Positions 1-12,730 of a stretch of DNA of 64,000 nucleotides are shown here, one piece after another. The DNA lies in assembly GCA_029706075.1 (NCBI GenBank), contig JAINUG010000087.1, forward strand, positions 930,001-994,000. The letters run 5' to 3'. A program made the position numbers and the translations under genes. Source of the DNA: Aldrovandia affinis (lineage: Eukaryota > Chordata > Actinopteri > Notacanthiformes > Halosauridae). Under the pieces are notes generated by a model. It saw nothing but the letters and a program-made list of their open reading frames with translations. It had not been told where the DNA came from and did not search any database. How positions within the stretch are numbered: the first letter of the stretch is position 1; every line of letters begins with the position of its first letter.

Positions 1-1719
1 TTTTAATAAGACAATATGTCTATTCATTTGATATGTCTAGTAATGACAGCAGGTGTAACTCAACATACACAGTTTTCAATTCAATTTTTTTAACTTTATA
101 TAATGTGCACATCTCCTTTTAATGCAAAGTTGTTCTTGTAAGATTTAAAAAAATTCAATTTGCAGTTTTACAGGTTTTAAAGTACATGCAGAGATGGGTA
201 CAAGGGCTGCCTGAGTTCTGGCCCCCAGGCCCCCCCTAACTGTATATAACAATGGAAAAACCCCTTGTGGGCATTTACTTTAGAAGCGCCGCAGGCCAAA
301 TCCATATATACTTATAGATGCCAGCTATACCAATCCTGCTGACTGAAGAACACACTGACAGCATATCAATCACTGAGCCATGGAGTTGAGAACGATGCAT
401 CACCAAAAGGCCCCTGGAGGAGTTTGCCTCAAATATATCCCAGGGATAGCATTTGAATGGATATCACAAATATTTCTACATCAGCCTTGTAAGAGGCACT
501 GGTGCATTGTGTGCTTGGCTCATTCATACAAAAATATCCCCAGGGGTGTCTTTTTCAAATAATTATAATTGACTTTGTTCAGGAACAAAAAACTTTAAAT
601 TAATGTCAAGCTCCAATTGGAAATGCATGTTGAGTAAACGCATTCTCATACTCGTATTCCGACCAGCCCCAGGAGATCTATGTGTTTTTTTGTTATTAAC
701 ATTTATTCAGCTAGGGAAGTCAGACTGACAAGGTTAACAGTGTGTTTTGAATGTAAGGTATACGGTTTTCTTTGAAACGAAACCCCTCTAGGGTAGTAAT
801 TTGTGTTTTTGTTGAGTCAAACAAGATGTATTTTTTATCAGCATTAAAGCCATCTTTATAGTAATAGAAAAAGAAACAAATATTTGTGATTGGGTTACAT
901 TGCCTTTAGTTTTATTCATTTTATGTAACGGAGTTGAATGTGTTCATTTTAACCAAGGACTTATGAGCACAGGCTTAATCAATGAAGACTGGACATTACC
1001 ACAGAGGTGAAATGGTTTCCCACAATGCAACTGAACAGATGGGAGCTCCCCTGTTCAATTTGAACTTGATACTCTCAGGAAGAGACTGGAGCACTTTCAC
1101 TTGTTTCCTCTACCTCCTATATGCTTCTTTTCAGGATGATTCCCTGCCAACGGGGGAGTGCTGATTTACAATTGCAAGTGTGACTATCTTTATCATTTTT
1201 ATTGTTCCAACGCTCAGTTTGTTTGTCTTGAGAGTCTACATTTATCACCAAAGAACAAAGCTTGCTAGCAAACTTGCCAACTACCTGCAACTATGGTTTA
1301 GATAAATAAAACTAAATATGTATATCTAGCAAGCTAGATTGCTGTGTAAACAAGAAATGAACCATTAAGCAATCTACTGTGTATTTTAAGATTTAAGATT
1401 TTTTCAATGAAATGTTGTGCATTGGCTAACTAGGTGGATGGTACAGCCCAAAGTAGAACACCTTTAACAGTATTGTTGATCTAAGCAAGTTCCAAAGTTT
1501 TCAAGAAGAAATGATGGCTCCCTTCCTCCTCGTTTTCATTCTGGTGAAGCATGGACTGACTTCACAACCTGGGGACAATTCAGAGCGGTTTTAAAAAACT
1601 GGCAACTCCTCAAACAGTGGTTTGCTGTGTTAGCCTATGCTATAGCAGTGAACAACACCGCTTTTATGGACTAGTTGGATATCATTTAAACGTGCTCAGA
1701 TGAAGTCAAAGAGTAGCTG
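1..1719. other. No gene or recognised repeat
   Basis: AT-rich intron-like sequence. The short open frames at 380-562 and 982-1164 have no family resemblance. Confidence 0.6.
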
Positions 1720-1741
1720 TATATATATATATATATATATA
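1720..1741. repeat. (TA)n microsatellite
   Basis: Eleven TA units. Confidence 0.95.
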
Positions 1742-1874
1742 GTATACCCGTATAACACCTGTTTCAGAGGGAGCAGAGATAGGCAGACACCTGTGTATAA
1801 AGGCAGCATTCTGCACTACTTGATCAAGATCCTTTTTATAAATGATAAATGAGATCAGGCCTTGTTGAACATCT

Positions 1875-2246
1875 TTTTTTAAATTTTTATAATTGTATTT
1901 TTCCGATTTTCCCCCGTTTTCCCCCCAATTTGGTAGCCAATTACCTGTGTGCTTAGTTCAATCCCCCTTCCCTTATAGTTTGCTGCTGTAGTCCTGTGAC
2001 CGGCAGTGACAAGGGCTTAGCGCTGCCTCCTCCGAGACAACACTCGTCGTGCAGTCGACTGTAATTCCGGTACCTCAGAACCACTCCTGTGCGCAGTGTG
2101 TCGGCTTCCCTCCCCCCTCCCTGGGGCAGACAGCCAATTGTCGCCCCGATGGCACTCCCGACCAGAGCCGACTCTGGCACGACGGGGAATCGAACCCTGG
2201 TCGCCGTGGCCAGCGTCGGACGTTGAAACCACTAGGTCACATCTTT
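1875..2246 (-). mobile_element. Long tRNA-derived SINE (third family), minus strand
   Basis: Minus strand: tRNA-like head GTGACCTAGTGGTTTCAACG with B box GGTTCGATTCC (2186-2196), body GTCTCGGAGGAGGCAGCGC and TTGTCACTGCCGGTCACAGG, and tail TAATTGGCTACCAAATTGGG followed by GGGAAAA. The open frames here (for example 1953-2180 minus) lie inside the SINE and are not genes. Confidence 0.85.
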
Positions 2247-4475
2247 GACCTCACTGACCATCACCAAAAAAACACATAGGAGAGGAATTTTTGTAACCTT
2301 GTTAAAGAAGCTGGTCAAGCTCACTCAGCGCGGAGAGAGCACTGTGATCAGAGAGCTCATAGGCTATTATACTGGGTGTGAGTGAGATGCAATGTGGGAA
2401 CTATCTGCCTTGGTAGAGTAATACTGGAAATATAAATGCATGTGATATTTCTGGAAGCCTAAGTAATAGAATTGTGGTCAGTGTTGAGGAAAGACAATGG
2501 ACTATAAAAATAGGTCCTCACTCCTTTATATCATTCTGAACAGCACCAAGGATGCGCGAATAAGTCTAATGCCTGCTGTCACTGTCAATTGTTCTTCAGT
2601 GGGGCTTGCAGCATGAGCATCAGAGAGAAGGACGAAAGGAGAAAGGAGATGTTTAGATAAAAAGCTGCGTGTGATCTAGTGTGATTTTGCACGTTGAAGT
2701 GGGGGAGAAATCTTTTGATGTATGCGCGGTAATGCTCTTAACTTGTAATTATATATTTGCAGACTGACATTTAATGCTGCACTAATCCACTCTGGCTTTC
2801 CTGTACTGTGTTTGGAACTGACTGCGAGATGGGTAAGGGGGGTGAGGGGGGATATGATATGAGCTCTGTTCTGTCGATGGACAGGGAGGATTAAAGGCCT
2901 GGTGTTTCCAAGGCTTTGTCAGTACAGGCTAACACAACAGAACTCACACCGGCTGTTCAATCCATTACAAGAAATGAACTTCCTATGCTTTTGTATGTTA
3001 ATAATTTTGGTATTTAAATGATATTTCATAATGGTTTCAGTTTATTGACTTTTTTGTTTGTATTGATTTGTTGATGATTTGTATTATGTTTATATCTAAT
3101 CAAGTGAATTTGGGCATTTCACCCACGTTAGGCATTCAACCTCCTTAATTGATACAATGTAGGTGGCATTGAGGTGGGTGTGGTTAGATAAAAATGTAGG
3201 GCAATTAAGGAGGTTTTAAAATATTTTTTTGACCACTCATTACCTTAATTGTTTTTGAATTTTATTCGATATTGATGTAAATTTGGAAACATGTTTGGTT
3301 CACATTTGCACAGTCACATTAATTTAACAAATTGATTTTAAATGATGTGCCGCAAAGTTTCTTTTGGAAATATTGATGGAAGTGGAAGTCTGTTAGAAAT
3401 AAGCACCACTAACTCTGCCTGCCCATGGCTTTAACCTTGAAAGCCGAAACACGGGCAGTGGATTGCATACAGAGCTGAGTGCGGATTCTGGCTCATCAGG
3501 TGACTGCCGTTTTCAGCTCTTCATAACATGGGATCACAGAAGACATTTGTGTGTTTGTGTGTGGTTGTGTTCTTTTGTGGTGGAGGCTTATTGTACAGTG
3601 TTTCTCTGGCTAATGATCAGCCGGTTACCAATATTTTTCCATATTTGAGCGTGAAGAGCTTGAAGTTATTTTTTAAGTCAGAAAAGGTGTGTAGCTGGAC
3701 ACAACAATTCTTTCCAAGGCTGAAATTCTTGCAACGTCCAAAAAAATCCCCAAACATTGCCTGTGCTTTATTTTCTCAGCGAACCACCACAGCTGCCTTA
3801 TACGTGTGTGGATGTGTAAACTATGGACATGTGAGTATGACTGACTGTGAATATGTGCCGCACATCCTTGCTTATGAATACATGAAAAGGGTTTACCACA
3901 CCAGCTCCAAAGAGCAGTGGCATTCTGCACTGTGATCTGGTCTTAAGCTTTATGCTGATGTTATCTCCGCCTGTACTTGTACGTACCATAGAGTGCTGGG
4001 CTCCAGGGTGTGTTTCTGTGGACGCACACAGAGCATGCATGCCAGCTGGGCAGTATTTGTTTAATAATTTAGCCTGATGAGGGGATGTGGGGATGTGGGG
4101 ATGTGAGGGAGGGTGGTGCAAACATAAGCAGAGGAATATGGCGTTTGCTTGTGAGATTGTGTATGATTCGGTGTGACACTATCACTTTCACCTCAAAACC
4201 GTGTGAGTTGATAGTGCTTCCAGTTCATGTGTGAGCAAACAGGAGATGCCCATGGCCATATGGCAGAAGCAGAAGTCCACATCATCATCTGGTTTAACTG
4301 AGTGACCCACATTCAGTTTTTGTATCTGTGTAACCTACTGTCTGTGTAGTCTACCAGGCTCCATGGGCCAACATTCTAGCCACACACTACTATGTTGCCT
4401 AAAACCATCTATTGCCGTTTCATTAATCCACTTGAGCCACTCACCCAAGACATCTTATATTATGAGCTTTACTCC
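2247..4475. other. No gene; unique DNA
   Basis: Apart from the 14 bp inverted repeat near 3.14-3.22 kb and a short GGGGATGTG tandem (4080-4105), nothing is recognised. An open frame at 3528-3935 is judged to be chance. Confidence 0.55.
3138..3215. repeat. 14 bp perfect inverted repeat with 50 bp loop
   Basis: AACCTCCTTAATTG (3138-3151) and CAATTAAGGAGGTT (3202-3215) are exact inverse complements. The loop is rich in GTGG/GGTG. Could be a degenerate MITE or a structured regulatory block. Confidence 0.7.
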
Positions 4476-4680
4476 TGTGGAGCTGTGGCTTAGGGAAGTG
4501 GTCCAGCCAGAGCTGCCAGCTCAAATCTTGGGAGGAACAGGGCTGATTGCACCCTTGAGTGGCATAGCTCAATCCCTCCAGTGAATGCTGTAACTACCTG
4601 TATACATTAATAAAATGCAATCTATGTGTGTCTCCCTGGACAAGTGTGTCTGCCAAAACAAGTAAATAATGTAATGTAAT
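4476..4680 (+). repeat. Old, diverged copy of the tRNA-L2 SINE family
   Basis: GCTGTGGCTTAGGGAAGTGG (decayed head), GATTGCACCCTTGAGTGGCA (body), and CCCTGGACAAGTGTGTCTGCC followed by AATAATGTAATGTAATTATG (tail). Each block lines up in order with the 45 kb SINE, but with many substitutions. Confidence 0.5.
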
Positions 4681-4819
4681 TATGTAAGCAGCAAAAGGCC
4701 TGCAGGTATGTGAGTTTTCCTGTATGACTTTATTGCAGGGAATCTAACCTTAACTAATGGGACCAGGCAGGAAGAGGGCCATTTAATAGAAAAAAAGTAA
4801 TTACTGTACGTCTAAACTT

Positions 4820-5232
4820 TTGTGAGAGAGATTAGGAGCGCCGGAGAGCAAATTCCGTTTTGTAGGCCGAGCTAATCAAAAGCAGACTGCACGGCCAGCT
4901 GATGGAGGGCCATAATTACACTGCTGCCTAATTAATCCAGAGAATGTAACTGGCTCATTGTGGACTCTGAATACCCTTAAAGATGAGAGACGCTGGGTGC
5001 ACAATCGCCAGGAAGCATTGCCGTTGGAAGTTTATCACACGGAGCGTCATTCTAATTGGAACCTCATTACACTGCCTGCAGGCAGGCACGCCATACAGTC
5101 CACCCAATTTAGCCTTTGTGTCGGGGATTTAGGAGTGTTTTGTACAAAACTGAAAATCTGCAGCGCACCCCACAATTATCATTTGCTTTGTGTGTCAAAT
5201 TGGAGCTTGAAATGGATTTTATGAAAAAGTTC
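4820..5232. promoter_or_regulatory. Candidate conserved non-coding block
   Basis: Unique, non-repetitive sequence of balanced composition with many homeodomain-type cores (GCTAATCAAAAG, CATAATTACACTG, CTAATTAATCC, TCTAATTGGAACC, CAATTATCATTTG). This is the texture of deeply conserved developmental enhancers in introns of neural genes. Conservation itself cannot be seen from one sequence. Confidence 0.3.
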
Positions 5233-5966
5233 AAATGAAAAGTACCCCCAGCGAAGCATGTTTTGGATATCTCGCTAAATGCTGTTGCCAGGTTTTAATG
5301 TTCTCTTGTGACGATCTCACTCCTGAAGTGTCGCATATCAGGAGATTTACTCCCAACGGAATAATCAGAAAAGCGTTTCTTTGGAGAGATAAATAATTAG
5401 CTGTGTAATGGATTTGTGTATAAAAATACAGTAAAAGCTTTTTTTGTTTCTTTACGGGAGAGATGGACCACTGTGCACTGCATTATAATCACAGATTAAA
5501 AGACAGTTAAGTGGAGTGGCTCTCTATTTTATTTAAACTACTGGTATCTGGGCTCACACGAAAAAGGAAATCCTTGTCTCACAGTCGGAAACCACGCAAT
5601 GTTTTACTCTCACAGCCTCATGCTGACTGAAGTTCCTTTTGATTTTGTGATTTTTTGATGTAAATTTTCCCCCTCTCTGATTTCATACATGGCCGCTCTG
5701 GTTAATGCGGAACTGATTCCTTTGTTTTTGTTGTGGCTTAGGGAGATTTATCAAGTTTGATGCTCCAAAGGGCCGTGTCTACATCAGATGGATGAACAAT
5801 CTGTTTTTTTTCCAATCTCAAAGACTCCTGGCTGCCACCATACCGCCCTCAGTTTGTCACTGGTTACATTATATGTTACTCAGTGGTGTGGAATGACAAG
5901 TTGTGGAAAGTCTTGTACTTGTGATTTTGTCCGTTTACAAACATGTCCTTAAAATGTATGATCTAG

Positions 5967-6118
5967 ACCGCCGAGCAGTATCTCGCCTGATTTGACTAAT
6001 CAGCTAATCAAAGTCTTCAATCAGGGCTTTGATTAGTGGAATCAGGTGTGTCACTGTTCAGTTGGAACAAAAGCCTGCACCCACACCGGCCCACAGAGGG
6101 TAAGATTGCCCACCCCTG
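5967..6118. repeat. Old hAT-type repeat, right end
   Basis: Ends ATTGCCCACCCCTG (reverse complement CAGGGGTGGGCAAT, a hAT-type terminus), preceded by GGAATCAGGTGTGTCA and AAAAGCCTGCACCCACAC, phrases found in a common fish repeat. Left end not found. Confidence 0.45.
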
Positions 6119-6800
6119 ATCCTATTTACAATGTAGCTAGAAAGCTGTGAAATGTGGGGTGGTGCATAGTTTCCAGTTTTACTTCAACTGGCTTGCCATT
6201 TAGAATGCTTAGGATGATTCTGGTGGTTGTAGGTTTCTCCTGGTAATATAACACAAACCACACATCTTGTCAACAGCTTTTTCGGCATCACAAAACAAAA
6301 TGGCCAATCCGAACTCTTATTTGAACCTCTTACAATGTTTTCAACCAATTGGAGAACATTATCAAGAGATATCTGACATTTCTTGATAATGTTTATATTT
6401 AAATGTAGAATATAATATAATTTACAAAATTATATTTGAGATTTCTGAAATGGAAAATTATTCTCAAGAAGAGGGAAAAGGTTTGCACACCATAAAAGGA
6501 TGATGATGATAATGACAATAACTTGCAATAACTATTTTTGAAAACCTGGCAAATTATGCTTTGCTATATGTCCATTATGCTTATGCAACATTCTGAGGGT
6601 TATTCTTTCATGCTGACTAGAGTATTTTTCCATGGCTTTGTGAAGTAGCCCTCTTGAAGACATTCTATTTTTTTCACCAATAGTTCAGCATTCATGCGGT
6701 GCACTTCATACCCACAAGGGCCACCACTTCTGCCATCATCACCTAACTGCTATCATCACCTAAGTGTGTAATTCTGCAATCTTAATTTGTTTCTAAAATT

Positions 6801-6907
6801 GATTTTCCCAATTGTACCCTCTTCTAGTTCAACTACCTACTCCCCCTCTCCTCCTCATACTGTGAGTTAGCCAAAGTGCCTTTACTGGTTGCGCCACTAG
6901 GGGAGCC
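6801..6907 (-). repeat. Short tRNA-headed SINE with the third-family tail, minus strand
   Basis: Minus strand: GGCTCCCCTAGTGGCGCAAC then CAGTAAAGGCACTTTGGC (tRNA-like head), and a tail AGGGTACAATTGGGAAAATC. The head differs from the 2 kb and 15.6 kb SINEs while the tail is shared. Confidence 0.6.
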
Positions 6908-7170
6908 TGCAATCATGACGTTGGTTGTGAGGTTAAGGTTTGTTTAGGCTACTTCCAAGCCAGAGCTTTTGATCACTTCTCTATTGAATATTGATGTTAC
7001 TGTACAGTCATATGCTTTAGCTTTTGAAGACCGTTTCTGTGAACCTACAGTACTTTAAATGGTTGTAACCCTCTATATAATTCTAATAATCATTTTACCC
7101 CAAAATAAAACATAAAAACATTATGACAAGAAACAGGTCATTTGGCCTATTCTGGCTCATTGCCTGTACC

Positions 7171-7192
7171 AATAATAATAATAATAATAATA
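7171..7192. repeat. (AAT)n microsatellite
   Basis: Seven AAT units. Confidence 0.95.
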
Positions 7193-7838
7193 CAATATTT
7201 TATTTAAAATGCCACTTGAAATGCACTGAAAACCCCTAGTGTATTGAAAGCATACAATTGAAAGCATGCATTAAAAACAATAATAACCAAATGAAATCAA
7301 TAAAAGCTAACATATTGTTAAATAAATAAAAAGACGAAGGGACATCTAGAGGGAAACTATCACTTCTGTATGTGGAATTGGTTCGAAGGGCAGATGTGTA
7401 GATTCTGTATGCAGAAACTTTAGTCTGTGTGAATACTTATTTTATTTTTAAATGTTTTTCAATTTATGAATAGTCTACACCAAAAGGCCAGTGGGTTAGG
7501 GTCGTCATTAAAATTGTAATTTAATATATCCATTCCTTTGCTCTGATGAACATCATGTTCATTTTGTTTATTTTAATGTAGAAACCCTACTTTAATAACA
7601 GTTTTAACATATATTAGTATCGTCAGAGGGTGGAGCTGTCACGTGCTGTCTATTATTGACTATTGAACACAGACACCACAGACCATTAAACACAGACACC
7701 ACTTAGAGACAGACCAAGTGGCACCAATGTACCCAGCGGACAACATGTTTAAACTTTGAGTCCAGCATGTACGCATGCACACACACGTGTTCTTGCTGTC
7801 TGTGAAGCGATTGCATCAGCGTCCGGAGGGGAAGTGTT

Positions 7839-7982
7839 TCTGTGTGGCTCAGTTGGTAGAGCACGGTGTTGGCAACGCTTAGGTTGTGGGTTAAATTCCC
7901 ACTGGGGCCACATATACTGAAAAATGTATGCATTCACTACTGTAAGTCGCTTTGGATAAAAGCGTCTGTTAATGGCATATAA
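7839..7982 (+). mobile_element. Short tRNA-derived SINE (second family)
   Basis: Head GTGTGGCTCAGTTGGTAGAG (A box) and GGTTGTGGGTTAAATTCCC (B box), then ACTGGGGCCACA, the short linker ATGTATGCATTCACTACTG, and tail TAAGTCGCTTTGGATAAAAG, CGTCTGTTAATGGC. About 145 bp. Confidence 0.92.
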
Positions 7983-8809
7983 AAAGAGGTCAACCTCGGC
8001 CCGACCTGCCCGCTACCTGCCTGGTGTCAGAACGAGATGACCTTGGTTCCAGAATGTTCCTCTGGATCACGGGAAAGTTCGGGGTGTGTGCGACGCAGAT
8101 AAGGATGCGGGTGCCGGCTCGCTTGCCAATCGCTGGACTGTTATGAAACGCTGTCTCCGATGTTACGGCTGAGGAGACAGAGCCATGATTTACACCCCGG
8201 CGAGGACAGCCTGCACGAGCACCAGGCGGGTCCGTGCCCCTGGAAAATTGCTCTCTCCGGTTACACGGCTTTGCTCTCTATTTGCGTTTTGCCCATAACT
8301 CTTATTTTTCGAGGCAGACTTGTTGTTGCATCTGTTCAATATGGGGGATCTTTAATTAAATTGCACGGTTTGAAATCTCTCGGATCAGTGGAGATGGCAG
8401 AGGCAGTTTCTCTCCAGCTCGCTCTGGCAAAGATACCGTTCTGTCTGCAGACGAACGGCTGACCTCTGTGAAAACAGAGATGCGATCGTTAGCCCGGGAA
8501 CAAGCTCGAGCACAGTAACGCCGTGGCTGTGTTCAATGCAACGGTGACCCGTGGTTGACAGGAGCAGCTGGTTAACCGCAATCCGCGGGTAGAGTTTTCT
8601 GGTCACAGCTCAGTACGGATGTCCTCTGCATCCATTTTCTTATCAAAGATTCCAGGGCATGACCATTTCCATTTTTCATCACAGCTTGTTTCTAATGTCA
8701 ACAATATTTCCACCATCTGCAGCAACATTGTAATCTCCTTCACAGGTGAGAACATTGCACACCACTGGTTATTTGGTTGAATCCCTTGTCCTCAAGCTAC
8801 ATCTTAAAG
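7983..8809. other. Moderately GC-rich unique DNA, no recognised gene
   Basis: Higher CpG content than neighbours (about 8020-8600), with restriction-site-like GC-rich words but no family resemblance. Could be a conserved element or an alternative promoter; nothing supports a specific call. Confidence 0.4.
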
Positions 8810-8860
8810 CAGTGGTAGCCAAAGTGTGGGCCAGGCCCCTCTGTTGTTGTCATTTGAACT
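8810..8860. repeat. hAT-type terminus (single end)
   Basis: CAGTGGTAGCCAAAGTGTGG then GCCAGGCCCC resembles the common hAT end CAGTGGTTCCCAAAGTGTGG. No matching right end recognised. Confidence 0.35.
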
Positions 8861-9201
8861 GTATACGTAAAGCTTTATTATAAGTTTGAACCAATGTTAA
8901 GGCGAAGCCCCACCGGCCGCATCGGTAACATTATCCAATTTTAACGACGGTTGTCATTGTACGACATAAAAAAACGACCACTTGTTTTCCCAATGGCATA
9001 ATAGACATCGAGTCAGTTACTGCTGTACGGTGGTGATCCGTCATTTTTTAAACGAGATCAGTTCAATTTCTTCAGATGACGGATCTGTTAAAAGAAAAAT
9101 GGACGATCATAAACTCCTGTCATTGTTTCCGGTCTCCACGCTGACCTACATTTCAGCCAATCGCAGAGCGTCTTGTCATGGTTTTCAGCTGGCAAACGCT
9201 T

Positions 9202-9300
9202 GTACAGTGGGTATAGAAAGTATTCACCCCCATCGACTTCTTCTACATTTTATTTTGTTACATGGAATCAAAATTTATTTAATTAGGATCTTTTGCTCAC
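9202..9300 (+). repeat. Tc1/mariner-like terminal sequence (single end)
   Basis: TACAGTGGGTATAGAAAGTA followed by TTCACCCCC matches a terminal-repeat type common in fish Tc1-like elements. Only one end is recognised, so this is probably a solo or badly decayed end. Confidence 0.5.
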
Positions 9301-12300
9301 TTCTTATTTCTTGACACAGTTTTAAGTACTTGATCTGCAGTCATACAGTACTGGAGAGCATACAACATGCCCAGCATATCTATGACAGCAAATCTACAGC
9401 AGTTAATGTTCCAATAAAGGATGGATTTACAAGAGCACACTATGGAGTATACAGGGAGATTCTGTTTTAATCTTCAGCCAGATGTATAAAGACGTAGCAA
9501 AACCTGCGGTTGCTAGCGTCAGTCTAGTTCTAATTCAAAACCCACCTGTTCTAATTTCACCTTGGCTCACACAATTTATAGGCTACATATTTTTTTATTC
9601 AATTCTGTCAATCCTGTTATTTATGAATCGGCTGAACACAATTTCATCTTGGTTCTGTGGGAGTTTGTCCAAATGTCCATGCTCTCAACTGACAGCAAAG
9701 CAGACCATGTGCAGAACAAAGCCTTCCTGCGAATCAACAGTCCCTTTCCTTCCTTCTCTCATCAGATTATGTCCTCTATTAGCAGCGAATTTCTAATTAT
9801 GGCGGAAAAGCAACAAACATGAAAGGCAGTTGAAGCATTTCAAAATAGCCTTGAAACTCTGAGGTCGATCCAGGCAAAATGTTGGTCATACGCATGACAC
9901 CACGCTTAATTCCCATACAGTTATGATTCAATTAGTCACGCTCATTGTCATAACTTGTGATCGATCTCTCGTGTGGCAAATACATTGTTAAGTGTTATTC
10001 CACTGTGACGTGAAAGGCTTAAATAGGCTATCATTTACAAAGCCTGTGCTAACCAACCTGACCGCAGGTCCCCCGCAGTAATTTATTACCGTCGTAATAA
10101 ATCAATCCTGAAAAAAGAATATTCCACGCGGCGTTCTTAAGTGCGGTCTTGTAATGGGAAGTGATCGTGCAAAGCCGCTCCAGTTATTAATCACTATGAT
10201 GCACGAGAGAAGAATTTCGCATGCGGCGCGAGAGAGCTTATCCTATCCAATTGGCAGGTTGTGAATTTGTCTTTTCACACGTGCGGCATGCTACCACCAC
10301 TAACGCGACGAGTCGTATCAATGGTTGCAAATTGCTCAAAGTGTTTTTTTGGTTGTTTATTTAGTTTTATTATGAGTAATGAACAGGCCTGCTGACCTAC
10401 TTCGGCGAACAAAACTACTGCACTTATGCGCCTGCAATCCATATTCTGTTTGATATATACAGTATAAGTAGTCATTAACAACAGTCCACTAAACACTTAT
10501 TGAACCTTGAAATTACAGTATCCTACAGCGTTTATCACAATAAATTGAGTATTATATAAATCTAAAATGTGTCATGCTTAAATCCTCGAATGAGAGATTT
10601 ATTGATGTTTAGTCATCTGTTCTCGTAATAATTGTTTGTCCGGCTTCTCTCCAGCTACAAAAGTATATTTCAATGATGGAAAGTGAATCTGTTTTAACTT
10701 TAATTTAGGCTTTTCCAGCAGAAAAAAGGTTTCAATGGACAAATGCTGGTTTATATGATTAAGAGTACCTAGTCTTATATATCCAGAACGTGGTTTGTCT
10801 TTATGAATGTAAGATTCGTTCCCAAAGAAGGAAATGTTTGAGTTACATTGAGTTACAACAGAAGCAGACTTGCATAAACAGGAGATTAGATTTGGAGCTT
10901 ATACAGAGCATCGAACATCGGGGTCTTAATTGGTGATGTATTTAAACGGTACAGTACACAACATAATTTTAAGAGAAACTTTGATTTACTTTGAAGGTCG
11001 TTTGACCACGGCGTTATTGGATTCGAGTGTAGCGTTTATGAGGACACATCTCACGATCTACTAAGAGTTCCTGAGTGAGTTAAGAAAATTATAAATCTCT
11101 CATCTGAGAACATTTGCCTCTCTATTGAACCACAGAGCCGAATGACGGAATAGCGCATTAGCAACATTGTAGTACACCCACTTACTCGGCCCTTTCGGTA
11201 GTAATGAGTAGGAGGAGGCTGAGCCAATCTCGGCAAAGCTCCAAGCCCCCGTGACCTACTCGATTTATAGGCTACTTTATCCAGCCTCGACACAAATCAC
11301 GGTGTTTCTGGTAGTTTACTTCGCTTCCTTCGGCCACATATTAGGGACTTTAAGCATCGACGGCTGCTGGGACGGCTACGGTGACCGGAAATAAATATGT
11401 GTTGGCGCCATAGCCGTGGAGATCAAAGTCACTAAGCAACAACTCTTCAGAATCAACAGCGGGAGTGTTCGACAATATAGTAAACTGACTGTAAATAGAT
11501 AACGTTATTAGCTATGAAAAATGTCATTTAAAAGGGCCAGAGAGGAGTTGCTTTATGCTTTCAAGGATAAATTAATTTCAAATAAATTTTGGACAAAATT
11601 ATTAGGCCTATTATTTGTTTATTTATGTCTTTGAAAAAAAGTGCTCCGAATTAATTTAAAGTAGCTATAGTATCATCATCTATTGTAAAACAGGTTTTAT
11701 TTCAAAACACAATAACGGAAACCACACCTTGTAGCAACTACGTGAAAGTGGCACTTTCCCTGTAGTAGATCAACAGGCTATGGCGGCAGAGGGGAGTCAG
11801 GTTCACGCAGGCGCAAAAGAGCACAAGAAGGTGCACTGCGCTCTTTGCAGAATTTTCCCATGTTTATAACAAGCCAGATTTCCAAATTTCATTGAGCGAG
11901 TTATATTCGATTTTATCAGGGGAAGTCTGCACCTCTCAATGCACATGCGTTTGTTTAGGCGCAGATCTTGCCGGCGCCAACATGGCGGACAAGTAGACGC
12001 ATCTGAACAGGGTGAACGAGGCATCTACGTTTTTATATCTATGAGACGCTAGGGCAACCTTTTGGCTAGCCATTTATGGGCAGTGACTAGCTAGCTTGAT
12101 ACCGAATTTTAGCCATGTCATTAGTATTAACACACTTACATCTGCTGTGCATTTTATAATGCAAAATGAATGTTTTAATGTATTGATATCTAGGAAACGG
12201 AAACTTTATTTTGAAATTATGACATACTAAGGTTGCCTTCTGTAAACTGAATACTACCTTGATTATACGTAAGCTGAAAATTCAAAAACTGAAAATTCAA

Positions 12301-12489
12301 AAAATATTGCTGAATCTTGTATCTTTTCTGTCAGAAGTGCTTTGTTGCTTTAATTGAACTCTGTCTTCACATATCAGGGCTTTGAATCTACGTATGTATT
12401 CATATGAGATATGAAAGATTCGGACACGAGAAAGGAGGCGAAACGCGAAACGTGAAACGCTGGTCAATTCTGCACGACACGGAAGTTTG
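9301..12489. other. Long unique stretch, no gene recognised
   Basis: No repeat family or protein resemblance seen. CpG density rises locally near 11030-11420 and 11960-12030 (for example GGCGCCAACATGGCGGAC), compatible with a regulatory region but not diagnostic. Confidence 0.45.
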
Positions 12490-12730
12490 TCATTCAGCAC
12501 CATGGCTAGTACCGACACGTGCCTCCACAGCGCCCAGCCTGCAGCCTGCAATTAGAACACCCGCACAGCTAATGAGAACGCCAACGGAGGGCCCATGTGT
12601 GTTCTTCCCACCAGTTGATTCTTCATTTGCATTTAGTTCTCTAATGGACACTGTCTAATTTGTTTTCATTGTTTCCCCCTCGTTCTCTGTTGCTGACCTG
12701 TATATCAGAGAATAAGCTCCCGAGGGATCA
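12490..12730. promoter_or_regulatory. Candidate conserved non-coding block
   Basis: Unique sequence with CAGCTAATGAGAACGCC, TTGATTCTTCATTTGCATTT (octamer-like ATTTGCAT) and GTCTAATTTG. No repeat resemblance and no convincing coding sequence. Confidence 0.28.

Noticed and set aside
3528..3935. 135-codon plus-strand frame with a hydrophobic N-terminus
   Set aside because: No family resemblance, no splice or promoter context, and an opposite-strand frame overlaps it; the length is within what chance gives in 64 kb.
7839..7920. tRNA gene (A and B boxes present)
   Set aside because: Part of a repeated SINE with LINE-type tail and no sound tRNA fold; the same applies to the heads at 2.2, 6.9, 15.7, 20.7, 21.0, 45.0, 53.3 and 59.0 kb.
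8160..8462. 100-codon plus-strand frame in a GC-richer patch
   Set aside because: The hydrophobic segment is suggestive, but no family resemblance or splice context supports a gene.
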